64,000 bases of DNA from Winogradskyella sp. PG-2 (lineage in GTDB: Bacteria; Bacteroidota; Bacteroidia; Flavobacteriales; Flavobacteriaceae): the NCBI RefSeq assembly GCF_000828715.1, contig NZ_AP014583.1, positions 2,912,001 through 2,976,000 of the forward strand. Reading direction: 5' to 3'. Positions 41,794 through 50,660 of this stretch are shown piece by piece (positions within the stretch are counted from its first letter, which is position 1; each line of letters opens with the position of its first letter). Both the position numbers and the translations under genes were made by a program. The notes beneath the pieces are model-generated. The model made no database searches. It saw only the letters and a list, made by a program, of their open reading frames with translations, and was not told where the DNA came from.

Positions 41794-41890
41794 TATCGTA
41801 TTGTGGTTTTCTGTTATAGTAATTGCTCTTGTAGCTTTATGGGCTTTATTAATGATTAGAGCTTATAATAAAGTTGAAAAGAACGACTAA
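41780..41890 (+). CDS. Small single-span membrane protein, unknown (36 aa)
   Basis: A 36-residue protein that I found by translating past the preceding gene: MVANDIVLWFSVIVIALVAL, then a short basic/acidic tail ending KVEKND. It starts 14 bases before the end of the 62-residue gene in another frame, a sign of translational coupling. One hydrophobic helix with the N-terminus short and acidic. Its small size means that it could be a chance frame, but the hydrophobic composition and the tight overlap argue for a real gene. Confidence 0.5.
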   Translation: MVANDIVLWFSVIVIALVALWALLMIRAYNKVEKND

Positions 41891-41907
41891 TTGCATTTTA
41901 TTTTATA

Positions 41908-42750
41908 ATGAAAAGTCTATTTAGGTACTTTTTTTTCTTATTATTTTTCTCATCAATATATGCTCAAATTCCTATTGAGAAATATAAAGAGGACATTTCT
42001 GATTTAAAATCTAAAAAAGAAATTGAAAAGTACTGGGCAGATTTATATAAAACTGACCAAGACACACTCTTAAAATTGCCAAAAGATAATCTTATAGTTT
42101 TTGATTCACTATCTACAAGTTTAATGATACGGACAGCTTTAATGTATAAAGTGCATGGTAAAAAGGCGCATACATTGAATAATTTTACTCCGACATTAAA
42201 TCAGGCTCATAATTATATAGCCACAGCAAGCCTACTGCTATGGAAAATAATATATGAGCGTATATCCTTAAGAAATAAAGGCGACCTCTTAACTGATGTG
42301 AACTTAGGTTACGAATTAGAACATATTTCCTCATCGTTTTATTATTATTCTTTAGTGGGAAAAGAAAGTCGTTATGAAGATTTAGTAGAAAAATTAAATC
42401 GTATTGATACTTCAGAAACAGTTAAAAGATTAAATACTATTTATGAAAATCAAAAAAAGTTTAAAATACTCAAATCTAATGATATAATTGGTCAATGGTA
42501 TTTACAACCTTTTAGTAATATGAAAGAAGAAGGTAGTTTTGAATTTGTAAAAATGTCGGATGGCCTTATATATTATAAAAAAGGCGGCTACCTTCAAGAG
42601 TTGATTTTAATAGGAACTATAGAAAATAAAAAATTATACAGAATTAAAGGAGAGCCATTTGGTTGGTATTATGAACTTTCTGATAAAAATCAATTGACAC
42701 TATTAGATGATCATAAAGAAGAATTAATTAAATATACTCTTTTTGACTAA
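41908..42750 (+). CDS. Secreted protein of unknown function
   Basis: Not recognised. The 280 residues begin with a signal peptide (MKSLFRYFFFLLFFSSIYAQ), and the mature protein is mostly helical in the first two thirds (KYKEDISDLKSKKEIEKYWADLYKTDQDTLL by position 20-50; HTLNNFTPTLNQAHNYIATASLLLW), then has a C-terminal beta part from about residue 195 (DIIGQWYLQPF, EEGSFEFVKMSDGLIYYKKGG) that resembles a lipocalin-like/DUF-type barrel fragment. It has no T9SS sorting domain, so it probably stays in the periplasm. It follows the two tiny membrane genes by 17 bases. Confidence 0.75.
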   Translation: MKSLFRYFFFLLFFSSIYAQIPIEKYKEDISDLKSKKEIEKYWADLYKTDQDTLLKLPKDNLIVFDSLSTSLMIRTALMYKVHGKKAHTLNNFTPTLNQAHNYIATASLLLWKIIYERISLRNKGDLLTDVNLGYELEHISSSFYYYSLVGKESRYEDLVEKLNRIDTSETVKRLNTIYENQKKFKILKSNDIIGQWYLQPFSNMKEEGSFEFVKMSDGLIYYKKGGYLQELILIGTIENKKLYRIKGEPFGWYYELSDKNQLTLLDDHKEELIKYTLFD

Positions 42751-42778
42751 GACGCTTTAAAATCTTACTATTCAAAAA

Positions 42779-42802
42779 ATAATACGCATATTTGTGTATT
42801 AT
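42779..42802. terminator. Weak hairpin after the secreted protein gene
   Basis: A 9-bp stem ATAATACGC / GTGTATTAT (one G-T pair) with a six-base loop, 28 bases after the stop. It has no T-run after the stem, so its terminator role is doubtful; it may be an mRNA 3' end stabiliser. Confidence 0.3.
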
Positions 42803-42906
42803 GATTGCTTAATAATATTACCCAGAAATAAATATCGCTTCTTCAAGCGGATTAAAACGCCAACAATTTTTTGCTTGCCTAGTTATTATATTAAATATTT
42901 AAACTA

Positions 42907-44313
42907 ATGCAACCCAATAAAATTTCAATTAAACAATTTTTCAAATATTTTAAAATTGCCGTTTCTGGTAAGGAAAAAGATTTCACATCTGGCAGTATTA
43001 GAAGGGCAGTTTTTATGCTTTCAATTCCAATGATATTGGAAATGCTGATGGAATCAATTTTTGCTATTGTAGATATATTCTATGTATCTAGAGTTAGTGT
43101 AAATGCAGTCGCAACTATAGGTCTTACAGAGTCAGTTATTACATTAGTATATGCAGTAGCAATTGGTTTAAGTATGGCAGCTACAGCCATTGTAGCTAGG
43201 AGAATTGGTGAACAAGATAAAGACGGAGCATCTCAAGCAGCAGTTCAGGTTATAGGATTAGGTATTGTCGTAGCATCATTAATTAGTATTATTGGGATAC
43301 TTTATCCAAAAGAGATTCTTCAACTAATGGGAGGTGAGCCAGATCTTATTGCCGAAGGCTATGGCTATACACAAATATTACTTGAAGGAAACGTAACTAT
43401 AATGTTACTGTTCTTAATTAATGCTATTTTTAGAGGTGCTGGTGATGCTTCAATTGCAATGTGGGCTTTAATAGTATCTAATGGACTGAATATTATTTTA
43501 GATCCTATATTTATTTTTGGTATCGGTCCCGTTCCTGCCTATGGTGTTAAGGGGGCAGCAGTAGCTACAACTATAGGTAGGGGTACGGCAGTAATATTTC
43601 AATTATTAATTTTATTCTATGGTTGGAGTAAAATAAAAATAACTTTTAAAGATTTAGTATTTAGGGCTGCTGTAATGCTTAATCTTATAAAAGTATCGTT
43701 AGGTGGTATTTTTCAGTTTTTTATTGGGACATCATCTTGGGTCTTTTTAATGCGTATAATGAGTGAATTTGGAAGTGAGGTACTTGCAGGTTATACTATT
43801 GCTATTAGAGTAATGATGTTTACTTTAATGCCAGCTTGGGGAATGAGTAATGCAGCTGCGACTTTAGTGGGACAAAACTTAGGAGCTAAAAAGCCTGAGC
43901 GTGCAGAAGATTCAGTCTGGAAAACAGGGAAGTTTAGTGCTATTTTTATGGGATTGGTTTCTGTTGTTTATCTAATTTTAGCACCTCAAATCATTTCTTG
44001 GTTTACACCAGAAATAGAAGTTATTAAAAATGGGGCTCTATGTTTAAGAGTTTTTGCATCAGGATATATATTCTATGGCTATGGTATGGTAATTACTAAT
44101 TCATTTAATGGGGCAGGAGATACTTATACACCAACAATAATTAACTCATTTTGTTATTGGTTATTCCAATTACCTTTTGCTTATCTAATGGCAATCTATT
44201 ATGATTTTGGACCGATTGGTGTTTTTATTGCTATTACATTGGCTCAAGTTATTTTAACTATTGTAAGTATTATATGGTTTAAAAAAGGGCATTGGAAATC
44301 CGTAAATGTTTAA
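42907..44313 (+). CDS. MATE family efflux transporter
   Basis: A 468-residue cation/drug antiporter of the MATE (NorM/DinF) family in the inner membrane, with twelve hydrophobic helices in two halves. Typical blocks are RRAVFMLSIPMILEMLMESIFAIVDIFYVSRV at the start of half one, TAIVARRIGEQD, and NAIFRGAGDASIAMW and PAWGMSNAAATLVGQNLGAKKPERAED in half two, then NSFNGAGDTYTPT. Exports cationic drugs or toxic metabolites in exchange for Na+ or H+. It is monocistronic as far as visible, with gaps of about 155 bases on each side. Confidence 0.93.
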   Translation: MQPNKISIKQFFKYFKIAVSGKEKDFTSGSIRRAVFMLSIPMILEMLMESIFAIVDIFYVSRVSVNAVATIGLTESVITLVYAVAIGLSMAATAIVARRIGEQDKDGASQAAVQVIGLGIVVASLISIIGILYPKEILQLMGGEPDLIAEGYGYTQILLEGNVTIMLLFLINAIFRGAGDASIAMWALIVSNGLNIILDPIFIFGIGPVPAYGVKGAAVATTIGRGTAVIFQLLILFYGWSKIKITFKDLVFRAAVMLNLIKVSLGGIFQFFIGTSSWVFLMRIMSEFGSEVLAGYTIAIRVMMFTLMPAWGMSNAAATLVGQNLGAKKPERAEDSVWKTGKFSAIFMGLVSVVYLILAPQIISWFTPEIEVIKNGALCLRVFASGYIFYGYGMVITNSFNGAGDTYTPTIINSFCYWLFQLPFAYLMAIYYDFGPIGVFIAITLAQVILTIVSIIWFKKGHWKSVNV

Positions 44314-44487
44314 ATTTTATTCAAATTAATATACCTAAAGAATTTATTTTTTTGAAGTTAAGTTTATTGAAAATTAGACTAAATGTTAATTTTAAGTGTA
44401 TTTCATCTTAAAAATATGCTTTTTGTAGATATTTATATCTTTTTTATTTAGTTTCCCACACATAGTTCAATAAACCGCCCAAATCTT

Positions 44488-45261
44488 ATGAGAACTTTTA
44501 TTAAATTTCAATGTGTACTATTGTTCGCATTTTGTTTTAGCTTTTCTTTTGCCCAATCCGAAACACAAATTGTTCGTATTGACTTTCAAAATACTGAAGG
44601 GTATACACGTCATTTAGCATTAGGTTTTGTTCCAGATAACTCTGCTACTGATGGTGTAGATTATGGATATGATGCACCTTATGTAGAAGATTTGCAAGAT
44701 GATTTAAATTGGATGATTGAAGACAACCGTTATATTATACAAGGTGTTGGTGCATTTGATACAAATAAATATTATCCATTAGGAATGTTCTTATCAAACG
44801 GAGGTGATATATCTATCTCTCTTAACGCATTAGAAAACTTTGATGAAGACATAGACGTTTATCTTTATGATTTAGAATTAGATACTTATACACTTTTAAA
44901 TAATTCTGATTTTAATAAAAATTTATTTGCAGATAATTATCTTAATCGTTTTTATATAGCGTTTTCCACTTCTGCTCACTTAGATATAAATAGTGACAAC
45001 TTATTATCAAATAATGATAATGATCATTTAAAAAGTTTAAAAATTTGGCATTCAAATAATAATTTATATGTTAAAGGTGTTGAGCCTAGTATAGATAATT
45101 CAATAGCTATATATAATTTTGAGGGTAAAATACTATCTGAAGAAAAAATGTATCGAGAAAGTCATGTGATTAATACTTCAGAAATGACTACTGGTATTTA
45201 TATGGTCAGAATTAAATCTGATCAATTTTCTCACACTGCAAAAGTTTGTATAACTAATTAG
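44488..45261 (+). CDS. Secreted protein with T9SS type A sorting domain
   Basis: A 257-residue exported protein. It has an N-terminal signal peptide (MRTFIKFQCVLLFAFCFSFS, cut after FAQ), a central beta domain of unknown kind (TRHLALGFVPDN, YYPLGMFLSNGGDISISLN, IDVYLYDLELDTYTLL), and a C-terminal T9SS type A domain of about 75 residues (SIAIYNFEGKILSEEK, INTSEMTTGIYMVRIKSD, TAKVCITN). The last part directs passage across the outer membrane and attachment. The central part resembles hypothetical Bacteroidota domains seen in large adhesins; here it stands alone. Function unknown. Confidence 0.85.
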   Translation: MRTFIKFQCVLLFAFCFSFSFAQSETQIVRIDFQNTEGYTRHLALGFVPDNSATDGVDYGYDAPYVEDLQDDLNWMIEDNRYIIQGVGAFDTNKYYPLGMFLSNGGDISISLNALENFDEDIDVYLYDLELDTYTLLNNSDFNKNLFADNYLNRFYIAFSTSAHLDINSDNLLSNNDNDHLKSLKIWHSNNNLYVKGVEPSIDNSIAIYNFEGKILSEEKMYRESHVINTSEMTTGIYMVRIKSDQFSHTAKVCITN

Positions 45262-45311
45262 GTGTATAAGTAAGGCAATTTCATTAATTTTATGTCATAA
45301 AATATATTGAA

Positions 45312-46466
45312 ATGTCAAAGAAGAAATTAGGCCTTAATACTATTTGCACGCATATTGGCGAAGTAAAAGACGAACAATTTAAAGGTGCCGTATCACCTAT
45401 GTATCTCAGTTCCTCTTATGAATTTTTAGATGTAGATGTAAAACGATATCCGAGATATTTTAATACTCCAAATCAGGAGTATTTGTCAAAAAAAATAGCG
45501 GCTTTAGAGCATACTGAATCAGCGATGATATTTGGTTCAGGTATGGCAGCAATTAGCACCATGTTTCTGGCATTTTTACAAAAGGGAGATCATTTGGTAG
45601 TGCAAAATACGTTATATGGTGGTACAGTAAATTTTATAAAAGAAGAATTGCCTAAATATGGTATAGAATATACTTTTACAAATGGTTACACTATTAAAGA
45701 TTTTGAAGCAGCTACACAGCCAAACACAAAATTAATTCATATAGAAACACCTTCAAATCCTTTAATGACCATTACAAATATTGAGGCTATTGCCAAATTA
45801 GGTAAATCGAAAAAAATTATAACTTCAATAGATAACACATTTGCTTCTCCAGTAAATCAAAACCCTATAGATTTTGGTATTGATATGGTGATGCATTCCG
45901 CAACAAAATATTTTGGGGGTCATAGTGATATATGTGCAGGTGCAGTAGCTAGTTCTGAAGAACATATACAACGCATATGGAATGTTGGAAAAAACCTAGG
46001 AGGAAGTCTAAGTGATATGACGGTCTGGATGCTTGAGCGGAGTATGAAAACATTAGGACTTAGAGTAAAAGCACAGACTAGTAATGCAATGAAAATGGCA
46101 AAATGGTTGAATAAGCATCCTAAAGTTTCTAAAGTGTATTATCCTGGACTGAAATCACACCCAGAATATAAATTAGCTAAATCTCAAATGAGTGGTTTTG
46201 GTGCGATGCTGTCTTTTGAGTTAACGGATGACTTAGATTCATGTCAATTTCAAAAGCAATTAAAGCTCATAAAATCGTCTATGAGCTTGGCCGGTATTGA
46301 AAGTACTGTCATCTCACCACATCTAACATCTCATGCATTATTAACTCAAGAAGAGCGAGATAACATAGGAATAAGTGACCAGTTAATTCGTTTTTCTGTT
46401 GGTATTGAGGCTATTAAAGATTTAAAACGCGATATAGATAACGCAATTAAAAATATTTCAAATTAG
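45312..46466 (+). CDS. Trans-sulfuration family PLP enzyme (cystathionine synthase/lyase type)
   Basis: A 384-residue Cys/Met-metabolism PLP-dependent enzyme. The Schiff-base lysine is Lys199 in MHSATKYFGGHSD, and the usual blocks are present: FGSGMAAIST, QNTLYGGTVNF, IETPSNPLM, SIDNTFASP and RFSVGIEA. The family includes cystathionine gamma-synthase, cystathionine beta/gamma-lyase and methionine gamma-lyase, which cannot be told apart by eye. Cystathionine or homocysteine handling is most likely. It lies six bases before bshB1, so cysteine metabolism and bacillithiol synthesis may be co-transcribed. Confidence 0.9.
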   Translation: MSKKKLGLNTICTHIGEVKDEQFKGAVSPMYLSSSYEFLDVDVKRYPRYFNTPNQEYLSKKIAALEHTESAMIFGSGMAAISTMFLAFLQKGDHLVVQNTLYGGTVNFIKEELPKYGIEYTFTNGYTIKDFEAATQPNTKLIHIETPSNPLMTITNIEAIAKLGKSKKIITSIDNTFASPVNQNPIDFGIDMVMHSATKYFGGHSDICAGAVASSEEHIQRIWNVGKNLGGSLSDMTVWMLERSMKTLGLRVKAQTSNAMKMAKWLNKHPKVSKVYYPGLKSHPEYKLAKSQMSGFGAMLSFELTDDLDSCQFQKQLKLIKSSMSLAGIESTVISPHLTSHALLTQEERDNIGISDQLIRFSVGIEAIKDLKRDIDNAIKNISN

Positions 46467-46472
46467 ATATTT

Positions 46473-47195
46473 ATGAAACTAGATATATTAGCAATAGGAG
46501 CGCATCCTGATGATGTAGAATTGGGTTGCGGAGCTATGATAGCCAAAGAAGTTTTTAATGGTAAAAAAGTTGGAATTATTGATCTTACAAGAGGAGAATT
46601 GGGTACAAGAGGTACGGCTGAAACTAGAGATGAAGAGGCATTTAATTCTGCAAAAATTTTGGGTGTACACGCTAGAGTTAATATGCGTTTTGCTGATGGT
46701 TTTTTTATAAACGATAAGGAGCATCAATTAGAGATTATAAAAATGATACGTTACTATCAACCCGAACTCGTTATTTGTAACGCTATTGATGATAGACATA
46801 TTGATCATGGAAAAGGGAGTCAGTTGGTAAGTGATGCTTGCTTTTTAAGTGGTCTTAGAAAAATTGAAACAGTCCATAAAGACGAAAATACCATACAAGA
46901 GTCTTGGAGACCAAAAGCGGTATATCATTATATACAATGGAAAGATTTAGAACCTGATATAGCTGTTGATGTTTCTGGTTTTATGGATAAAAAAATGGAA
47001 TCTGTATTGGCTTATAAAACTCAATTTTTTGATCCTAATAGCGATGAGCCAGAAACTCCTATATCTAGTAAAAATTTTACCGATAGTATTGAGTATAGGG
47101 CAAGAAATTTAGGACGTTTAATAGGTGTAGAGTATGCTGAAGGGTTTACGGTAGAACGTTACCCAGCCTTAGACTCATTGTTTGATTTAAAATAG
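46473..47195 (+). CDS. bshB1: Bacillithiol biosynthesis deacetylase BshB1
   Basis: Removes the acetyl group from GlcNAc-malate in the synthesis of bacillithiol, the low-molecular-weight thiol of many Bacteroidota and Firmicutes. The 240 residues carry the PIG-L/LmbE zinc site (IGAHPDDVELGCGAMI at 8-23; RHIDHGKGSQLV for the third ligand) and BshB1-specific blocks (DLTRGELGTRGTAETRDEEA, YYQPELVICNAIDDRH, AEGFTVERYP). It follows the trans-sulfuration gene with six bases between. A terminator lies 10 bases after the stop. It suggests the cell uses bacillithiol, useful in view of the thiol-dependent arsenic genes. Confidence 0.94.
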   Translation: MKLDILAIGAHPDDVELGCGAMIAKEVFNGKKVGIIDLTRGELGTRGTAETRDEEAFNSAKILGVHARVNMRFADGFFINDKEHQLEIIKMIRYYQPELVICNAIDDRHIDHGKGSQLVSDACFLSGLRKIETVHKDENTIQESWRPKAVYHYIQWKDLEPDIAVDVSGFMDKKMESVLAYKTQFFDPNSDEPETPISSKNFTDSIEYRARNLGRLIGVEYAEGFTVERYPALDSLFDLK

Positions 47196-47205
47196 AATAA
47201 CAAAA

Positions 47206-47229
47206 AAGCCTTTCATTTCTGAAAGGCTT
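47206..47229 (+). terminator. Terminator after bshB1
   Basis: A perfect 10-bp stem AAGCCTTTCA / TGAAAGGCTT with a TTTC loop. The left side is A-rich (a T-run for the minus strand, where it can end the tRNA-His transcript); on the plus strand it is followed by only a short T-poor tail. Confidence 0.75.
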
Positions 47230-47239
47230 ACTAATTTAG

Positions 47240-47314
47240 GGTGGAAGACCGGGTTCGAACCGGCGACTTTCGGTACCACAAACCGACGCTCTAACCAGCT
47301 GAGCTACAACCACC
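47240..47314 (-). tRNA. tRNA-His (GTG)
   Basis: Read on the minus strand, the cloverleaf has the D stem GCTC/GAGC, the anticodon stem TCGGT/ACCGA with loop TTGTGGT (anticodon GTG, histidine), and the T arm GCCGG-TTCGAAC-CCGGT. The extra 5' G (-1) opposite C73, diagnostic of histidine tRNA, is present. CCA is not encoded. In the acceptor stem, GTGGTTG faces CTTCCAC, leaving two T-T mismatches at 5-68 and 6-67. Confidence 0.95.
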
Positions 47315-47330
47315 ATTTTAATTAGGACTG

Positions 47331-47361
47331 CAAATGTAAATTATTTCCTATTTTCTGCAAA
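47331..47361 (-). promoter_or_regulatory. Promoter of tRNA-His
   Basis: On the minus strand it is TTTG (47361-47358), 19 bases, then TACATTTG (47338-47331): a complete Bacteroidota promoter TTTG-N19-TAnnTTTG, 16 bases upstream of the tRNA 5' end. Confidence 0.8.
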
Positions 47362-47440
47362 ACCTTTTTAAAACTTATTTAAAAAATAAAAACCTTTCAA
47401 AATAAAGTATTGAGAGGTTGTTGTATATCACTTTATTATA

Positions 47441-49015
47441 CTAATCAGTAGCTTTGTCTACTACAATTCTCTCATCTCTATTAGCAATTTCCCAAGCTGT
47501 ATGAAACACTAAGCGTGTTCTGTTTTCTAATAAGTCATATTCAATCTTATCTGCTGTGTCAGTTGGTTTATGATAATCGTCATGTGTACCATTAAAGTAA
47601 AAAATTACTGGGACATTATTCTTTGCAAAATTGTAATGATCTGAACGGTAGTAGTAGCGATTAGGATCATTTTCATCATTATAGGTATAGTCTAACTCAA
47701 CATTAGTATATTTTTTATTTACATCCTCAGAAAGATTGTGCAAATCTGTACTTAACTTATCACTTCCTATTAAGTAAATATAGTTTCTATCACCTTCTTT
47801 TCGCTTAGGATCTGTTCTGCCTATCATATCAATATTAAGATCTGCTACTGTATTTTCTAAAGGAAATATTGGGTCATTATCTGTATAATGTCTAGAACCT
47901 AAAAGTCCTTTTTCTTCACCTGTTACATGCAAAAATAGAATTGAGCGTTTTGGGCCACTACCTGCTTTTTCAGCCATTTTAAATGCTTCTGCAATTTCTA
48001 ATATTGCAATAGTACCCGAACCATCATCGTCAGCGCCATTATATACTTGACCATCTTTAACACCTTCGTGATCTAAGTGTGCAGAAATCACCAAAATTTC
48101 ATCAGGTTTTTCTGAACCTTTAATAAATGCAACAACATTTTCGGATGTAACAGCTTCTGATTTATTTTCTATGGATAATTCCATTTTAGTTTTTATAGAT
48201 TTAGAGGTATCATCTTCTGCAATGGGTGGATGTAAAGCTTTTGCGAAATTCTTATTGACCATAAGCATTGTCAATCCAGGTTTGTTACTTACTAATGATA
48301 AACGTCCAGAACTTCCAGCTGCAGCCAATCTTTGATAGTATGGTGCATATCTAGCAAATAAATTATCATCCATGTAAATTAATCCAGATGCACCGTTTTC
48401 TGTTGCGGCATCTCTTTTACTCGATAAAGATTGTCTTCCATTAGTCCATTTAGTATCCTCAGAATTACCAGAAGTTACATAATTGCCTGATTCATCTTTT
48501 GGTTCCCCTGCTTTTGCTAAAACAATTTTACCCTTTACATCGATGTTTTTGTAGTCTGAATAGTTATCAGCGTCAATACCATAACCAACATATATAATTT
48601 CGTCTAAAGAAACGTCGATACTACCAGAGGCTCTTAAAACTATATGGTCTTCAAAACTTTTGAAATTCGCCCCATTAATTGAAATTACTGCTTCTGAGAC
48701 ACTTTGCTTTTTTAATGGCACTTCTTGAAAATAATCGTCATTACCTAAAGGTGTTTCAATACCAAGAGCTTTGTACTGAGATTTTAAATACTCAACAGCC
48801 ATTTTCTGACCTTTTTCTCCAGTTTCTCTCCCTTCAAATTCATCAGAAGCATACTTATAAAGCATTGTTTTTAATTCTTCAATTGTAATTGAAGATGCAA
48901 ACTCTGACGCGTCTACCATTTCTGTTTTTTGAGCAGAAGATGTATTACTTTTAGAAGATGTTCCGCAACTTATAATTAATGCGGTTATAAAAAAGGTGAA
49001 TACTAGTTTTTTCAT
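47441..49015 (-). CDS. M28 family metallopeptidase lipoprotein with PA domain
   Basis: A 524-residue zinc aminopeptidase-like lipoprotein: signal MKKLVFTFFITALIIS, lipobox Cys17 (ISCGTS). After a helical N-terminal part comes a PA (protease-associated) insert (about 130-260: IDVKGKIVLAKAGEPKDE, GASGLIYMDDN), then the M28 catalytic domain. The zinc ligands are visible in ISAHLDHEG, NGADDDGSGT, TGEEKGLLGS, LNIDMIGR and THDDYHKPTDTAD. It is probably anchored in the outer membrane and acts on peptides outside or in the periplasm. The neighbour at 49139 is a shorter paralogue. Confidence 0.92.
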   Translation of the reverse strand: MKKLVFTFFITALIISCGTSSKSNTSSAQKTEMVDASEFASSITIEELKTMLYKYASDEFEGRETGEKGQKMAVEYLKSQYKALGIETPLGNDDYFQEVPLKKQSVSEAVISINGANFKSFEDHIVLRASGSIDVSLDEIIYVGYGIDADNYSDYKNIDVKGKIVLAKAGEPKDESGNYVTSGNSEDTKWTNGRQSLSSKRDAATENGASGLIYMDDNLFARYAPYYQRLAAAGSSGRLSLVSNKPGLTMLMVNKNFAKALHPPIAEDDTSKSIKTKMELSIENKSEAVTSENVVAFIKGSEKPDEILVISAHLDHEGVKDGQVYNGADDDGSGTIAILEIAEAFKMAEKAGSGPKRSILFLHVTGEEKGLLGSRHYTDNDPIFPLENTVADLNIDMIGRTDPKRKEGDRNYIYLIGSDKLSTDLHNLSEDVNKKYTNVELDYTYNDENDPNRYYYRSDHYNFAKNNVPVIFYFNGTHDDYHKPTDTADKIEYDLLENRTRLVFHTAWEIANRDERIVVDKATD

Positions 49016-49042
49016 TTCAATTAAAATTAGAGTTTTAGTTTT

Positions 49043-49070
49043 TAAATTAAGTTATTGCTAACTTAATTTA
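49043..49070. repeat. Perfect 12-bp inverted repeat between the M28 paralogues
   Basis: TAAATTAAGTTA, a four-base spacer TTGC, and the exact complement TAACTTAATTTA. It is 27 bases before the start of the peptidase at 49015 and 68 bases past the stop of the other one. It has no GC core or T-run, so it is a better candidate operator or mRNA hairpin than a terminator. Confidence 0.55.
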
Positions 49071-49138
49071 ATAGGTTGTGAAGTTAAAAAAAATAGGGGA
49101 GGTATAGATTTATAATAATTCTCTTTTGACAAAAAAAA

Positions 49139-50170
49139 CTAAATAATTTCAACTTTCAAGCGGTTTGGTGCATTTGCTAAGTACCAAGCAGTCGCAAATA
49201 TTAATTTTGTACGTTTTGCAAGTAAAGGGTAATTTATTTTGTCTGCTGTATCTGTCGGTTTGGTATAATCCTCGTGCTCTCCATTGAAAAAGAAAATCAC
49301 AGGTACTCCTTTTGTTGCAAAATTATAATGGTCAGACCTATAATAATATCCATTATGATCATTATCTGCATTATAAGTATAGTCCAATTCTAAATTTGTG
49401 AATGTTGAATTAGCTTCTTGAGCAATAAAGTGCAATTCGGTACTCATTTTGTCTGCGCCAATAAGATAAATGTAATTTTCATTTTCCTTATGGCGCTCAT
49501 CAACTCTGCCAATCATATCAATATTTAATGTTGAAACTGTAGTTTCTAAAGGAAAAATTGGATGATCTGTGTAATAACGTGATCCATGAAGACCTACTTC
49601 CTCTGCAGTTACATGTAAGAATACAATACTTCTTTTTGGACGATATCCATCTTCAATTGCCATACTAAATGCTTCAGCAATTTCAAAAACTGCTGCAGTA
49701 CCAGATCCGTTATCATCTGCACCATTATATATTTCCCCGTCAATTACACCTTCATGATCTGAATGGGCAGTTATATAAACATATTCATCCGGAAATTCAG
49801 ATCCTTCTATATATGCAATAATGTTTTGAGAATCTTTTAAATCATTAGGAAGTTCTTCTTTTGGTACTTTTTGATAGTAATTTGGATGAGATTCAGGAGC
49901 CTTAATGTTTTGTGACTTGTAATAATTTCTGATATAGTCACATACTTGATTATGACCTTCTTCACCAGTTAATCTCCCATTATATTTGTCTGAAGATACT
50001 TCTTCGACATATATTTTTAATTCTTCTTTACTGATTGTATTTAAGTACTGTTTTACAATAGCTTCATCATCGTATTCAATACTTTCTTTTAAGTTGTCAA
50101 TTTTTTCACTGTGTCTTAATGTTGAACAAGAACCAACAAGAATAAGTGCTGACGCAACTAATACTTTCAT
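49139..50170 (-). CDS. M28 family metallopeptidase lipoprotein without PA domain
   Basis: A 343-residue paralogue of the neighbouring peptidase, also a probable lipoprotein (lipobox GSCS, Cys15). It has the same catalytic blocks with all zinc-binding residues (TAHSDHEG, NGADDNGSGT, TAEEVGLHGS, LNIDMIGR, HEDYTKPTDTAD), but the PA insert of about 130 residues is missing, with the segment YYQKVP joined by a short linker to SQNIIAYIEGSE. The two genes are in tandem with 123 bases between them, which fits duplication followed by loss of the PA domain, or its reverse. Confidence 0.9.
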   Translation of the reverse strand: MKVLVASALILVGSCSTLRHSEKIDNLKESIEYDDEAIVKQYLNTISKEELKIYVEEVSSDKYNGRLTGEEGHNQVCDYIRNYYKSQNIKAPESHPNYYQKVPKEELPNDLKDSQNIIAYIEGSEFPDEYVYITAHSDHEGVIDGEIYNGADDNGSGTAAVFEIAEAFSMAIEDGYRPKRSIVFLHVTAEEVGLHGSRYYTDHPIFPLETTVSTLNIDMIGRVDERHKENENYIYLIGADKMSTELHFIAQEANSTFTNLELDYTYNADNDHNGYYYRSDHYNFATKGVPVIFFFNGEHEDYTKPTDTADKINYPLLAKRTKLIFATAWYLANAPNRLKVEII

Positions 50171-50313
50171 ACGTTTATGTCTATCGTTTTTTTATTGTTA
50201 GATATTAATTACTTAAAGACTATAATTTTGAATTTATTCTCTTATCTAACTATTTGATTTCCTCAAAAATAAGCTAAATTGATGACATGTTTTCTTACAA
50301 TCAGATTGAAGCT

Positions 50314-50649
50314 TTAAAAATCTTCATCAAACTCAACATCTCTAAGGACTTCCCTTGAATCTTCTAGATTTTCTTTATCACGTTCTTCGAGGCCTTCAGT
50401 ATTTCCAACTTTTGTTGTTTGAATGACATTTTTATATATAGTTAAGCTTAATGATATAATAACCAATAGGAAGATATACTGTATGGTTTTCGTTTTTGCT
50501 TTCTTTTTTTTAGAAATAAGTAATACTATTAAGCCACAAATAAAAGCAACACTAATTGGTATTACTGATAAATTTGATAATGGGGTTACTGCAAGTATTA
50601 CAGCCACTATAGCAGTTAAAAAACCTAAAATGATAAATAATTTTTTCAT
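50314..50649 (-). CDS. Small membrane protein, unknown (111 aa)
   Basis: Not recognised. It has three hydrophobic segments (LFIILGFLTAIVAVILAVTPL, SVAFICGLIVLLISKKKKA, IQYIFLLVIISLSLTIYKNV) and an acidic C-terminal tail (about 30 residues, GLEERDKENLEDSREVL...EFDEDF). It begins 11 bases after the DUF3108 stop, so the two are likely co-transcribed. It is similar in layout to many Flavobacteriaceae hypothetical proteins, and no function is visible. Confidence 0.7.
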   Translation of the reverse strand: MKKLFIILGFLTAIVAVILAVTPLSNLSVIPISVAFICGLIVLLISKKKKAKTKTIQYIFLLVIISLSLTIYKNVIQTTKVGNTEGLEERDKENLEDSREVLRDVEFDEDF

Positions 50650-50660
50650 AACTATTAATT

